Of a stretch of 18,050 nt of DNA, positions 6,094 through 13,289 are shown piece after piece. The number at the start of each line of letters is the position of its first letter. Within the stretch, counting starts at the first letter, position 1. The DNA is taken from NCBI GenBank assembly GCA_937877455.1, contig CALFIU010000152.1, positions 1 to 18,050 of the forward strand. The letters run 5' to 3'. The translations under genes and the position numbers were made by a program. Origin of the DNA: an uncultured Bacteroidales bacterium (GTDB taxonomy: Bacteria; Bacteroidota; Bacteroidia; Bacteroidales; UBA3824). The notes below the pieces were generated by a model. It saw nothing but the letters and a program-made list of their open reading frames with translations, was not told the origin of the DNA and searched no databases.

Positions 6094-7863
6094 TTATGCT
6101 CTCACAAGGCTTGTGCCACGCTCATTGGATACGCTCTGCCAATCGCTATAAACCGCACGTGCAAACTCCTTGCCATTGATGTTCAACGTGACATTTGGAG
6201 TTTCATTGCTGTTATCACGGTTCAACACAGATGCTACCGCCTGTGCAACGCCCTGAGAGACAGACTGAACAATCTGGTCGTTGTTGACAACGGCATTGCT
6301 ACTGCCAATACGACCAACCAACTCTGCCCCAGCCTCACGCGCCATGAAGAGTTCTCCCATATCTGGGAAGCCACCAGCCGCATACCATGAAACAGAGAAA
6401 TGCGGGATGCTTGGAGGGTTCAAACTGAAATTGCCCGTGATGGAAAAATGAGGTAATTTGATTTTCGGAAGTTTCCATTCTTTGTTAAAACAATTCTGTA
6501 CATTCTTCCAGAATGCCTCCGCTCCTTCTCGAATGCCGTTGACCACTTCCTTGGCTTTGTCCCAGAAATCTTGCAACTTGTCGATCAGAGGCTGGATTGC
6601 TTCTTTGAATTTATCCCAGTTCTTGATGATCAACGCAATTGCCGTCACGATAACAACCGCTAATAATAACCACGGATTTGTAATAATAGCCATTGCGCCG
6701 CTGAAAATTGTTGCAATGCCTTGAATTATTTTCAGCCCGGCTATAGCCGCAACCAAAATACCAACAGCAATTGCCGCCGCAACAATATACGGTTCCCAGC
6801 CTTCTAAGCTGTTGAAGAAATCGCCGATTGACTCTGCATCTTTAATCTTGGTCGCCAGGCTTTCAAACTCATCCGATAACCATGTGACGGCTTGCACAAA
6901 TACCGTCCCAATAAACTCTGCCACTGGCTGAATTACGTTTTCATACAGCCACGAAAACACAGGCTCAAGGCGTTCCAACACAGCGGCTAACAAATCAAAT
7001 GCGCTTGCCAGCAGATTGACAACAGCGGGCGCACCTTCTTCAATAGTCCCCCCCGCCAATGGCAATAGTACTTCGGTATAAGCATAGTACAGATAATCGT
7101 CTATCACGCTTGCAAGATTTGATGCAGACTCTTTTAGCCTATCAAACGCGTCTGTGATTGGCTGGAAATCAAGGCTTTCCCACCAATCAAGTGTGATCTG
7201 CCGTAACTGCTCCGCCCACTTGTTGACGGCTGGCTCTTCCACAAACATATCACCAACGTCTGTGCCTCCGCCGCCGCCTCCGCTTGAGTCTTGGTCATCC
7301 AGCTTATTGATTTCATCGAAACCAAGGAGCTGGTTCTTCCACTCCTTCGCCGCCGCCGCGCCACCAGCCGTGGCTTTCGCCCATTTCTCTGACGTTGCTA
7401 CCGCTTTGGAGTATGTGCTTCTGCCACCAAGGACGGCAAACAAACGTGCAATCGCATTTGCCGCCGCCGTAGCCAGATTCGCAATGGCTGTCAGGATTGG
7501 AGCGAGAGTCGCCAGTAATTGTGCGAACGCTGAACCGATGCCGTTAACTGCTCCCGAACTTGCGGATTTGATAGAGTCCAAGGCTTTTGCCACTTCTCCG
7601 CCGACAGCCGAAGAATACAAATAGGCGTTCTTTACGCCCTCATTCATGGCTTTCATGACGGCTCGAATAATCTGCCTTAGTAGCATCATTTTCGTCATAC
7701 GCGTCATTGTGGACAAAAGACTACCAAGACCTTTGCTTGCGCCCATTGACGAGCCACGCAAACGCCCAAGCGACCGTGATAGTCCACTAACTCCACGCCC
7801 AGCGGCATCGCCTGTTCGCATAATGTTAAAAGTTAAGTTTTCTACGTCCAAGGTTCTCACCAC
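6094..7863 (-). CDS. Tail tape measure protein (589 aa)
   Basis: Sets tail length and is ejected with DNA. The sequence has a basic Gly/Ser-rich N-terminus and amphipathic Ala-rich helices (about 85-145, 'AKALDSIKSASSGAVNGIGS'). A 'LLGFDEINKL' motif and a hinge with six glycines (195-200) follow, then long helices (about 215-345). Two hydrophobic segments lie at about 358-380 and 396-413, and the C-terminal module is typical of tape measures ('PKIKLPHFSITGNFSLNPPS', 'AAGGFPDMGELFMAREAGAE'). At the usual 0.15 nm per residue the tail would be near 90 nm, short for a siphovirus. The start is uncertain: GTG at 7863 or TTG at 7851, the latter having AAGGTGG at proper distance. It follows the chaperone pair directly, as expected. 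No peptidoglycan hydrolase domain is seen. Confidence 0.92.
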   Translation of the reverse strand: MVRTLDVENLTFNIMRTGDAAGRGVSGLSRSLGRLRGSSMGASKGLGSLLSTMTRMTKMMLLRQIIRAVMKAMNEGVKNAYLYSSAVGGEVAKALDSIKSASSGAVNGIGSAFAQLLATLAPILTAIANLATAAANAIARLFAVLGGRSTYSKAVATSEKWAKATAGGAAAAKEWKNQLLGFDEINKLDDQDSSGGGGGGTDVGDMFVEEPAVNKWAEQLRQITLDWWESLDFQPITDAFDRLKESASNLASVIDDYLYYAYTEVLLPLAGGTIEEGAPAVVNLLASAFDLLAAVLERLEPVFSWLYENVIQPVAEFIGTVFVQAVTWLSDEFESLATKIKDAESIGDFFNSLEGWEPYIVAAAIAVGILVAAIAGLKIIQGIATIFSGAMAIITNPWLLLAVVIVTAIALIIKNWDKFKEAIQPLIDKLQDFWDKAKEVVNGIREGAEAFWKNVQNCFNKEWKLPKIKLPHFSITGNFSLNPPSIPHFSVSWYAAGGFPDMGELFMAREAGAELVGRIGSSNAVVNNDQIVQSVSQGVAQAVASVLNRDNSNETPNVTLNINGKEFARAVYSDWQSVSNERGTSLVRA

Positions 7864-7870
7864 CTTGTAT

Positions 7871-8320
7871 TCAATGTGTTGTCGCGGCTTCCTTTTCTCG
7901 CCGCTTCATTGCGTTGAACCTCTGCCCAGCCGCATCAAGCTGTGCGCGGAACTCTTCAACTTTTCGCTTGTTCTCCGCTTCTTGCTCTTCAGTGGACAAC
8001 GGCGTGATACGGTGCGGTTTATCAGGATACTTCACATTGCGCCCACCATTCTTGCTAAACGCCTGTGCCATAGCTACGGATACAGCTTCATATACGTACA
8101 AACCCTGTAGCCATAGCTCCTGATTGCGCTGTTCAACGAGATAATTGTGTTGCCGCACATAATATTTAAGTCTGGTGTAGTCACCGTCCCAAAACTCTTT
8201 CTCTGGAACTCCAAGCATCATGTAATAGACACACAGCGCGTCCAATACCTCGCTGATCGACTTCTCACCAGACTTATCAATATCGGAAAATAACGGTGCG
8301 GTTATTTCGTTACTTTCCAA
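7871..8320 (-). CDS. Tail assembly chaperone, frameshifted downstream part (gpGT-like)
   Basis: This 149-residue frame overlaps the end of the upstream chaperone in the -1 frame. It has no ribosome binding site; its only early start is a TTG at 8320. It is open upstream to a GGGAAAC heptamer at 8326-8332, in frame for a -1 shift, giving a fusion of about 270 residues (119 from the first gene, Arg-Gly, then this frame). The content is helical, with 'YYMMLGVPEKEFWDGDYTRL' and a charged C-terminal coiled coil ('STEEQEAENKRKVEEFRAQL'). This is the layout of lambda G/GT-type chaperones. They load tail tube protein on the tape measure and are absent from the virion. The tape measure gene follows eight bases later. 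Confidence 0.85.
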   Translation of the reverse strand: MESNEITAPLFSDIDKSGEKSISEVLDALCVYYMMLGVPEKEFWDGDYTRLKYYVRQHNYLVEQRNQELWLQGLYVYEAVSVAMAQAFSKNGGRNVKYPDKPHRITPLSTEEQEAENKRKVEEFRAQLDAAGQRFNAMKRREKEAATTH

Positions 8321-8682
8321 GCCACGTTTCCCTGCTCACCGCGACCTGTAAGCTCATCGACACACTCAGAAATCATATCGGCTACGGTCTGCATCAAGAA
8401 ATCGACTTCTCTTCCTTCCTCATCTACTTCCTTCTCCATGTCATCTGCTGTCCGCTTGAGGGAATTGTAGATTTCACGGATTGTCTGCTCTTTCTCGGCA
8501 GGGTGGTTCGCATAAAACGCACCTCTGAACAGGACTTCTGGTGCGGTAAACACCATGTCCTCAATCTTGTTGAACTTCACCCCTGCCCGTTCCAGCTTCT
8601 TTAGCGAATTGGCGGTGTATTCCAGCTTGTAATGCTTTCCACCGTAATCAAATTCAATGCGAGTTTTATCACTCTTCGCCAT
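8302..8682 (-). CDS. Tail assembly chaperone, upstream part (gpG-like, DUF5055-like, 126 aa)
   Basis: ATG at 8682 follows AAGGAG by eight bases. The sequence begins 'MAKSDKTRIEFDYGGKHYKL' with 'TANSLKKLERAGVKFNKIED' and 'LFRGAFYANHP', the pattern I know from DUF5055-type proteins found right after the major tail protein in Firmicutes phages. An acidic helical second half ends in 'NVAWKVTK'. It is the gpG-like short chaperone, made in excess over the fusion product. It lies after a strong terminator that follows the major tail protein gene, so its message level should be lower than that of the tube protein. Confidence 0.85.
   Translation of the reverse strand: MAKSDKTRIEFDYGGKHYKLEYTANSLKKLERAGVKFNKIEDMVFTAPEVLFRGAFYANHPAEKEQTIREIYNSLKRTADDMEKEVDEEGREVDFLMQTVADMISECVDELTGRGEQGNVAWKVTK
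8326..8332 (-). other. Programmed -1 ribosomal frameshift slippery site GGGAAAC
   Basis: On the coding strand the upstream chaperone reads CAG GGA AAC, so the heptamer is G GGA AAC, an ideal X XXY YYZ site. A -1 slip gives GGG AAA, then CGT GGC TTG GAA, which is the open frame of the downstream chaperone. The zero frame ends at TAA 22 bases further on. The position, seven residues before the end of the first gene, matches the conserved frameshift place of siphophage tail chaperones. Confidence 0.88.
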
Positions 8683-8706
8683 ACATACATCTCCTTCACA
8701 CTTTAC

Positions 8707-8732
8707 AAAAAGGGCGACTGTTACGCCGCCCT
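8707..8732 (-). terminator. Intrinsic terminator after the major tail protein gene
   Basis: On the minus strand the stem AGGGCGGC (8732-8725), loop GUAACA and stem GUCGCCCU (8718-8711) pair over eight positions with one G-U, followed by a U-run. It lies 14 bases after the tail protein stop and before the chaperone ribosome binding site. It fits the common use of a partial terminator to reduce transcription after the highly expressed tube protein. The complementary strand lacks the U-run, so it acts in the minus direction. Confidence 0.85.
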
Positions 8733-8745
8733 CTCATCCTCATCA

Positions 8746-9234
8746 TCAAGTCGATTTCGCAGCCCAACCGCCGTATTCGTTTTCGATAAGCTGAATTGCC
8801 CCCTGCACCGCAGAGGCAGCTTCAACATCAGGGAATCCCATCTCACACGGTTCACAACGGAAGTATGCGCTCTGCGTGTCACCCGGAAGAGTGAACTCAA
8901 ACCACATTCCTTTCCCGCCTGTGAGTGCTGCATACGCTGTCACAATTGCATTCCAATCAGAACGAGAAGTTGGGTTGATGTTGCAATTGAGGCTCAAGTT
9001 GCCATCGTTGCCTTGAAGTCCCTTGACGAAACGATGCCGCTTTGTTTCAGCAAGCGGTGTAACGTCATACTGCTCAAATTCTGCTGTCAGACCACTAATA
9101 CCCGTGACATACTCGGCAATCTTTAAAGTCGCACCAGACGCTTTCTCAAGATAACCTGTGGTTGGGCGAGTACCAGCCGTAGCTTCCACTGCGTATTTCA
9201 CAGTGATTCCAGCAGAACTAATTTCACCAGCCAT
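8746..9234 (-). CDS. Major tail (tube) protein (162 aa)
   Basis: ATG at 9234 follows AAGGAG (inside the zinc-ribbon gene) by nine bases. The sequence begins 'MAGEISSAGITVKYAVEATA' with 'GTRPTTGYLEKASGATLKIA', then beta strands ('GNLSLNCNINPTSRSDWNAI', 'GMWFEFTLPGDTQSAYFRCE'). It ends 'GAIQLIENEYGGWAAKST'. The size, beta content, position between the tail terminator and the chaperones, and the terminator just downstream fit the tube protein of a non-contractile tail. No sheath gene is present, which argues for a siphovirus. High confidence from context, moderate from sequence alone. Confidence 0.85.
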   Translation of the reverse strand: MAGEISSAGITVKYAVEATAGTRPTTGYLEKASGATLKIAEYVTGISGLTAEFEQYDVTPLAETKRHRFVKGLQGNDGNLSLNCNINPTSRSDWNAIVTAYAALTGGKGMWFEFTLPGDTQSAYFRCEPCEMGFPDVEAASAVQGAIQLIENEYGGWAAKST

Positions 9235-9235
9235 G

Positions 9236-9349
9236 TTATTTGTCTCCTTTAGTCGTTTTCTTCGGTGCGTTCACCTTGACCTCGGCTTTACAGTGTGGAC
9301 ACTGCACCGCACCTTCTGGAATTTCTTTTCCACAATAAACACATTTCAT
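9236..9349 (-). CDS. Zinc-ribbon mini-protein (37 aa)
   Basis: ATG at 9349 follows GAGGAA by seven bases. The protein begins 'MKCVYCGKEIPEGAVQCPHC' and ends with a Lys-rich tail 'KKTTKGDK'. Two CxxC pairs (C3/C6 and C17/C20) form a treble-clef/zinc-ribbon knuckle of about 20 residues. The stop lies one base before the start of the major tail protein, and its last codons hold that gene's ribosome binding site, so the two are translationally linked. It starts 12 bases after the tail terminator gene stop. It is below usual ORF-length cut-offs. The role is unknown; a zinc-bound small protein could stabilise the tube or assist assembly, or bind nucleic acid through its basic tail. Confidence 0.82.
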   Translation of the reverse strand: MKCVYCGKEIPEGAVQCPHCKAEVKVNAPKKTTKGDK

Positions 9350-9360
9350 GTGATAATTCC

Positions 9361-9762
9361 TCATTCTATAGGCAAAGTATCGGCATCACCGATAACCCGC
9401 CTATATGATGCTCTCAGACGATAACGCCCTGTCGCACCATCCTCCACAATGACAACATTCGTCTCATTATAGTGGATGCCAAAGAACGCCTGTTTCACGA
9501 TTTCCAGAATGCTATAGGCATCGAACATTGAACCATTCACTTTGCCCACAACAACCTGTGCCTCAAAGGTTGAAGTTCTAACACCCTGCGCCCCCGTAAA
9601 AGTCATGTTTTCACGATTACGCAAATTGCCAATCTCACGGAGTATCAACGCTGGAAGCGTCGCTGGGATTGGTTCGTACACACTTGTAATGTACAAAGAC
9701 GGCAACTGCGTACTGACAGCATTCTCAATGTAATTATAAACCGCATTCCGCGTAATGTTCAT
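9361..9762 (-). CDS. Tail terminator / tail completion protein (133 aa)
   Basis: ATG at 9762 overlaps the stop of the previous gene by four bases (ATGA). The sequence has 'AVYNYIENAVSTQLPSLYIT' and 'YEPIPATLPALILREIGN', a central 'TFEAQVVVGKVNGSMFDAYS' strand-helix and a C-terminal 'YRLRASYRRVIGDADTLPIE'. The alpha/beta layout and length match minor tail or tail terminator proteins of the lambda gpU/SPP1 gp17 type, which cap the tube at the head-proximal end. It is assigned mainly by gene order (connector, stopper, gp10-like, terminator, tube). Confidence 0.75.
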   Translation of the reverse strand: MNITRNAVYNYIENAVSTQLPSLYITSVYEPIPATLPALILREIGNLRNRENMTFTGAQGVRTSTFEAQVVVGKVNGSMFDAYSILEIVKQAFFGIHYNETNVVIVEDGATGRYRLRASYRRVIGDADTLPIE

Positions 9763-10247
9763 GAGAACACCTCCTCCGCAATCTCACGCCACACATCATG
9801 TACCGCTTCCCATGCGCCCTGCATAGCGTTTCGTGGCTGAACCTCATAATATATCACGTTGCCGAAAACCCACCAACCAAGACCGAATGCATCCAATGTA
9901 CTTGAATACATCCCTGCGTGTGTTTCAGACCACGACCCCGGTCGTACTTCATACGATACCTGATTTGCAAACTCGTTTGGTATAGCGGTTGCGCCAGCAC
10001 CAAACTCAAGGAAGCCAACCGCTTGACCAGAGGCTACAATAGCATACCCGTTTTCAATCGGTTCTAATGTGACGCTTACTGCTCCACCATACCCAAGTTC
10101 GGCGTATTCACGCCCGTACTCAGCCACACGTTCAATGAAAATGTCAACTTTTCGATTGAACTCATCCCATAAACGTTGATATTGCATTTCCGCACGATGG
10201 ACGCTGATTGGATTGAACAAGTCTACGTTGATCACATGGTCAGCCAC
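9759..10247 (-). CDS. HK97 gp10-like head-tail joining / tail component (162 aa)
   Basis: ATG at 10247 overlaps the previous gene by eight bases. The protein opens with a helix ('AEMQYQRLWDEFNRKVDIFI'), then 'GYAIVASGQAVGFLEFGAGA', an extended loop region, and a final 'EVQPRNAMQGAWEAVHDVWR' helix. The pattern of 'xxxLEFGxG' followed by 'xPxNAMxxA' near the C-terminus is the mark of HK97-gp10/minor-tail family proteins. Gene order agrees with this. It probably helps join the head connector to the tail. Confidence 0.85.
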   Translation of the reverse strand: MADHVINVDLFNPISVHRAEMQYQRLWDEFNRKVDIFIERVAEYGREYAELGYGGAVSVTLEPIENGYAIVASGQAVGFLEFGAGATAIPNEFANQVSYEVRPGSWSETHAGMYSSTLDAFGLGWWVFGNVIYYEVQPRNAMQGAWEAVHDVWREIAEEVFS

Positions 10248-10599
10248 TTAACTTCACTTCCCTAACAGCATACACAATGTCATTCAAGCTTTTCGCTTTT
10301 CTGACAACATAGTAGTTATGAGGCTTGGACGTGGCAATACCAATCCACAGAATGCTATCCTCCGCAATTGGGCAGTTCAAATCATCTGTACTCAATGTAC
10401 GGCTATATGGAAGGTCAATACCAAATCCCTCACGTTGTGCATTGCCCCACACTGGAGAAACATTAATGCGTAACGGGACAGGATCAGAATACGTCTTGGT
10501 TTTCTCACCAGTTTTGTAACCGTTGGAGTCCACCATGTCCGTATAGCCTGTGAACAATGCGTAGTAGATGAGTTGCTTGTTGATTTCCATCTCTCTCAT
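10240..10599 (-). CDS. Head closure / stopper-type protein (119 aa)
   Basis: The start at 10599 overlaps the previous stop by four bases; a second ATG three codons in (10590) is an alternative. The sequence begins 'MREMEINKQLIYYALFTGYT' and has 'TYSDPVPLRINVSPVWGNAQ' and 'EDSILWIGIATSKPHNYYVV', ending 'NDIVYAVREVKLSG'. It is beta-rich with no enzyme motif. The position directly after the gp6-like connector and before the gp10-like protein is that of a SPP1 gp16-type stopper, which closes the portal channel. The class is inferred from gene order and size. Confidence 0.72.
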   Translation of the reverse strand: MREMEINKQLIYYALFTGYTDMVDSNGYKTGEKTKTYSDPVPLRINVSPVWGNAQREGFGIDLPYSRTLSTDDLNCPIAEDSILWIGIATSKPHNYYVVRKAKSLNDIVYAVREVKLSG

Positions 10600-10940
10600 G
10601 ATGTACCACCAAGCTTCCCATATTGATACACACGCGCCCGTATGAACGCTTGCATATCAGGATAACTGAACTCCCTCGTAATGCCGTTCTCTACGTGTTT
10701 CAGCTCATTCTCGCCACCTTGGAGGTTGAACCCTGCAACTACCGCTTGAACTTGCGTTACATCGTATTTCTCCGGCATCTCGGCATCGGCTGGCTTATCT
10801 GCATAATTGATATACATCCAGTTGATGATCTCATCGTGAGACAGTTCAAGGTAGACAGAAAGCTTGTCATCCTGAGACGTGTCAGCCGCATCAATATTCA
10901 GAAGCGTTTTAAGCATTGACAGTTTCGTAGCACAATTCAT
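10596..10940 (-). CDS. Head-tail connector, gp6/gp15-like (114 aa)
   Basis: ATG at 10940 follows GAGGTGG by five bases; a GTG at 10949 lies inside that ribosome binding site and is less likely. The protein is almost all helical: 'TKLSMLKTLLNIDAADTSQD', 'DKLSVYLELSHDEIINWMYI', and a last helix 'YPDMQAFIRARVYQYGKLGG'. The 'LLxIxxxDxSxDDxLxxYLxLAxxxI' start and four-helix layout are typical of phage gp6-like connector (HK97 gp6/SPP1 gp15), which forms a ring under the portal. Gene order after the capsid gene fits. Confidence 0.82.
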   Translation of the reverse strand: MNCATKLSMLKTLLNIDAADTSQDDKLSVYLELSHDEIINWMYINYADKPADAEMPEKYDVTQVQAVVAGFNLQGGENELKHVENGITREFSYPDMQAFIRARVYQYGKLGGTS

Positions 10941-10958
10941 TCTGCCCACCTCGTATTG

Positions 10959-11102
10959 TTATTTATCGTCTGTATTTGCCTTCTTGGTGCGCTTCTTTGG
11001 TTGCGCCCCTTCGCCATCTGCTTTCTCGTCACCATGCGGCGCGGGACTGGCTTTTTCAGCTTCGTCCCACTTCACAAAGTGATGGTGAATCAACATCCCC
11101 AT
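10959..11102 (-). CDS. Small Lys-rich protein following the capsid gene (47 aa)
   Basis: ATG at 11102 shares its A with the capsid stop TAA (TAATG), so it is translationally coupled; a second ATG two codons on (11096) is an alternative. The sequence begins 'MGMLIHHHFVKWDEAEK' and then becomes a charged low-complexity tail ending 'KKRTKKANTDDK'. Small basic proteins beginning 'MLIxxxxVK' are common right after capsid genes of Firmicutes phages. It may be a head decoration or head-completion factor. No domain can be named, and the assignment rests on position. Confidence 0.65.
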   Translation of the reverse strand: MGMLIHHHFVKWDEAEKASPAPHGDEKADGEGAQPKKRTKKANTDDK

Positions 11103-11911
11103 TATGCACCAATCTTGATAGCGCGGCTGGAATCGTACAGATAGCAAACACCATGCTTGGAAGCGGTGTAAACATTCTTGAAGTATAGAATATCACGATC
11201 CTGCTCAACCAGTGTGTCGCGCTTGAGGTAGTAACGGAGTGCGCCCGGCATAACAATGTATGCGGTTTTCGGTGTGGTCAGCTTGTTGCTGATAATCACC
11301 TGGCATCCGTATGCTTCACCGACTGCGCCACGGATAAGCCGATCTGCGGCAATCTCAGAAGCAGGAAGCCAGTTGGAAGTTCCGCGCAGAGCCGTATAAG
11401 TTGCAGGAGATACAACAACAGCTTTCTGAGCCATATCAATATCTTCTCCAAACAGTTCAAGAGCGGCGGAAATATCAGCCGGGGCAGGGGTCGCACCAGA
11501 CATTGTGTACTTCATTGCGCCAGTAATGGCTGCGAGAACGGCAAGCATCTCATTGTCCATCTGAGAGGCAATGGCAAGAGCAAGCTGATTGGCAATTTCC
11601 TCTACAGGATTGCCGTATGCACTGAGCATTGCTTCGTCAGTGATTTCCACGCCCTTTGCCAGTTTGTGGATAGTTACCTGAGCCGTAGAAGCAGTCAGTG
11701 CCACAGGGGTAAGTGCGGTATTCTCATTGAGCGTTGCCGCATCACCAATGTAGGCAAAGGACGGCACTTTCACGGTATCACCGGGGTTGCCAACGAGGGT
11801 ATTGTCGATAGTTGCGAGAGGTGCAAAACGCATCAGATTGACAAGTTTCTTGTCTACCATTGCGGCAAGCACTTCCGGGATAATCAGGTTAGATTTAACG
11901 GTTGTTGCCAT
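11102..11911 (-). CDS. Major capsid protein, N4-gp56 / HK97-fold (269 aa)
   Basis: ATG at 11911 follows AAAGGAG by nine bases. The protein begins 'MATTVKSNLIIPEVLAAMVD' and continues 'RFAPLATIDNTLVGNPGDTV' and 'VTIHKLAKGVEITDEAMLSA'. A middle helix ('ANQLALAIASQMDNEMLAVL'), a 'AVVVSPATYTALRG' strand and 'GCQVIISNKL' follow. It ends 'HGVCYLYDSSRAIKIGA'. The 'GDTVxxPxxxxIGDA..L.E...' and 'KGVEITDEA' motifs mark the N4-gp56 capsid family, which has the HK97 fold. The N-terminus is very short, so no scaffold (delta) domain is fused; a separate scaffold gene lies upstream. It is the most abundant virion protein. Confidence 0.93.
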   Translation of the reverse strand: MATTVKSNLIIPEVLAAMVDKKLVNLMRFAPLATIDNTLVGNPGDTVKVPSFAYIGDAATLNENTALTPVALTASTAQVTIHKLAKGVEITDEAMLSAYGNPVEEIANQLALAIASQMDNEMLAVLAAITGAMKYTMSGATPAPADISAALELFGEDIDMAQKAVVVSPATYTALRGTSNWLPASEIAADRLIRGAVGEAYGCQVIISNKLTTPKTAYIVMPGALRYYLKRDTLVEQDRDILYFKNVYTASKHGVCYLYDSSRAIKIGA

Positions 11912-11966
11912 GATATTAATCTCCTTTGCAAATATTTAATCTCTATATTGCTCAGGATTACGCATT

Positions 11967-12557
11967 TCAGCTTTTACCTGTGAATTTCGCAAATACTTCT
12001 GGCTGTTCAGTGTACAACTGCGCCATTTCACGATAACTCATGTTATCAAACTGTTCTTGCGTAATGCCCTGATAGCCGCCACCACTCACGGGTGCGGGCA
12101 TACTACGAATATTTGCGGCATTGATTTCTTTGTCATGCACTGTCAGGAACTTCTTCATAGTTGCCATCAGTGCTGTGAAATCACCATTGACACTTGCCGT
12201 TGCCGCATCAGCCGCAAGTTCATCATTGAATCCAAGACTAAGCCACCCCGCCTTGTGGGTCGCCAATGTCTGCGCCTTCTTCAGTGCCGTGTTCTCTTCC
12301 AAGATACGAGCCAGCTCTTCGTCTCGCTCTTCTTTTTCACGTGTGGCACTGTCCTGTGTTTCGCGGTACTTCGCTTTCCACTCGGAAGCGTCCTTGGAAG
12401 CGTTCGTATTTGCCTTTTTAAGCTTCTCGTTCTCGGCTACGAGTTTCTTATACTCCGCTTCCCAATCTTTCGTTACAGGCGATTCTGAAGCCTTTTCAGT
12501 GGCTTTCTCGTCTGCTTTCTTGGTTTCCACTTCTGGGGTTTTTACTTCGTCTGCCAT
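11967..12557 (-). CDS. Capsid scaffolding protein, DUF4355-like (196 aa)
   Basis: ATG at 12557 follows AAAGGAGA by seven bases; a TTG two codons upstream sits too close to that ribosome binding site. The N-terminus is charged and E/K-rich ('VETKKADEKATEKASESPVT'). A long coiled coil (about residues 30-90) contains 'WEAEYKKLVAENEKLKKANT' and 'REKEERDEELARILEENTAL'. A helical core ('AGWLSLGFNDELAADAATAS') follows, and the C-terminus ends 'SYREMAQLYTEQPEVFAKFT'. This is the DUF4355/GP20-type scaffold that directs capsid assembly and leaves before packaging. It lies 55 bases before the capsid gene. Confidence 0.88.
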   Translation of the reverse strand: MADEVKTPEVETKKADEKATEKASESPVTKDWEAEYKKLVAENEKLKKANTNASKDASEWKAKYRETQDSATREKEERDEELARILEENTALKKAQTLATHKAGWLSLGFNDELAADAATASVNGDFTALMATMKKFLTVHDKEINAANIRSMPAPVSGGGYQGITQEQFDNMSYREMAQLYTEQPEVFAKFTGKS

Positions 12558-12607
12558 ATTCAATTCTCCTTTGCGCTTATAGTCATCTCCGACTTTATTT
12601 TTGCGTG

Positions 12608-12636
12608 ATTATAGTGATTCTCTTCACTGTTGCGAG
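12608..12636 (-). promoter_or_regulatory. Possible promoter before scaffold and capsid genes
   Basis: A perfect TATAAT (12608-12613) lies 50 bases before the scaffold start, in a 129-bp non-coding gap after the minor head gene. With a 17-bp spacer the -35 hexamer would be CTCGCA, only three of six matches. It is a weak candidate; an extra promoter for capsid genes would make sense but the sequence alone cannot show it. Confidence 0.28.
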
Positions 12637-12686
12637 TTTTATAGAGCGATTTCTCTACCGCTTATATCCACAGGTCGCCCTGTTGA

Positions 12687-13289
12687 TTACAAAAGTCCGT
12701 ACCGTAATGTACATCTGCAATTAACGTTGTTGGATGCCAAGTTGAAGCCACCCGGCGCATCTGCATAATCACCGTCATCTGTGAAGAACAAGTCGTGTAC
12801 CCCAACTGTGATGCCTTCCAAGTATGCGTGTGTATCCCGCACCTTGTCATCCAACATGGTTTCCCACGTCTTTGTCAATTCCATACCGCTGTCCCACGCC
12901 TTGTCCAAACTGCCAGTGTTCGCATCTCGATTGCTCTCAGACTCCAACACACGCATGACGGTTTCCACATCGTCACCATTATCAAAGTGTTCCTGTAACC
13001 TATCGTGCCAATCTTTCCCGTCAGCAAGACGTTGGTTTATCACCGCCGACATACGCGCAGGGTCAAACGTGGTATCCAAAAAGTCGTAGCCAAGAAGAGT
13101 ATTTATCTGTTCCGCCGCGTCCTGAGTGCCGTTAATATATGCTGTCTCGAATAGATACATTGCCAAGTCAAACAACTCGTCAGTATCCTTGTACTCGCGC
13201 TTACCTTGATTAGTAACGGTCTGGCTGTTGGTTATTGTTTCCCGTAGACGGTTGATTTCGTCCAACGGCAGTATCGTCCGTGTTTGCAT
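12687..13289 (-). CDS. Minor head protein, SPP1 gp7 / Mu F-like (200 aa)
   Basis: ATG at 13289 follows GGAGG by nine bases, so the 80-bp overlap with the portal 3' end is supported by a real ribosome binding site. The protein begins 'MQTRTILPLDEINRLRETIT' and has 'AAEQINTLLGYDFLDTTFDP' and the family motif 'ELTKTWETMLDDKVRDTHAY'. A late 'DDGDYADAPGGFNLASNNVN' and the end 'CRCTLRYGLL' complete the Mu F/SPP1 gp7 C-terminal domain, whose K-x-W...R..H pattern and final CRCxL are typical. It is short for the family; the N-terminal domain is brief. It binds the portal and is thought to help DNA exit. Confidence 0.92.
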   Translation of the reverse strand: MQTRTILPLDEINRLRETITNSQTVTNQGKREYKDTDELFDLAMYLFETAYINGTQDAAEQINTLLGYDFLDTTFDPARMSAVINQRLADGKDWHDRLQEHFDNGDDVETVMRVLESESNRDANTGSLDKAWDSGMELTKTWETMLDDKVRDTHAYLEGITVGVHDLFFTDDGDYADAPGGFNLASNNVNCRCTLRYGLL

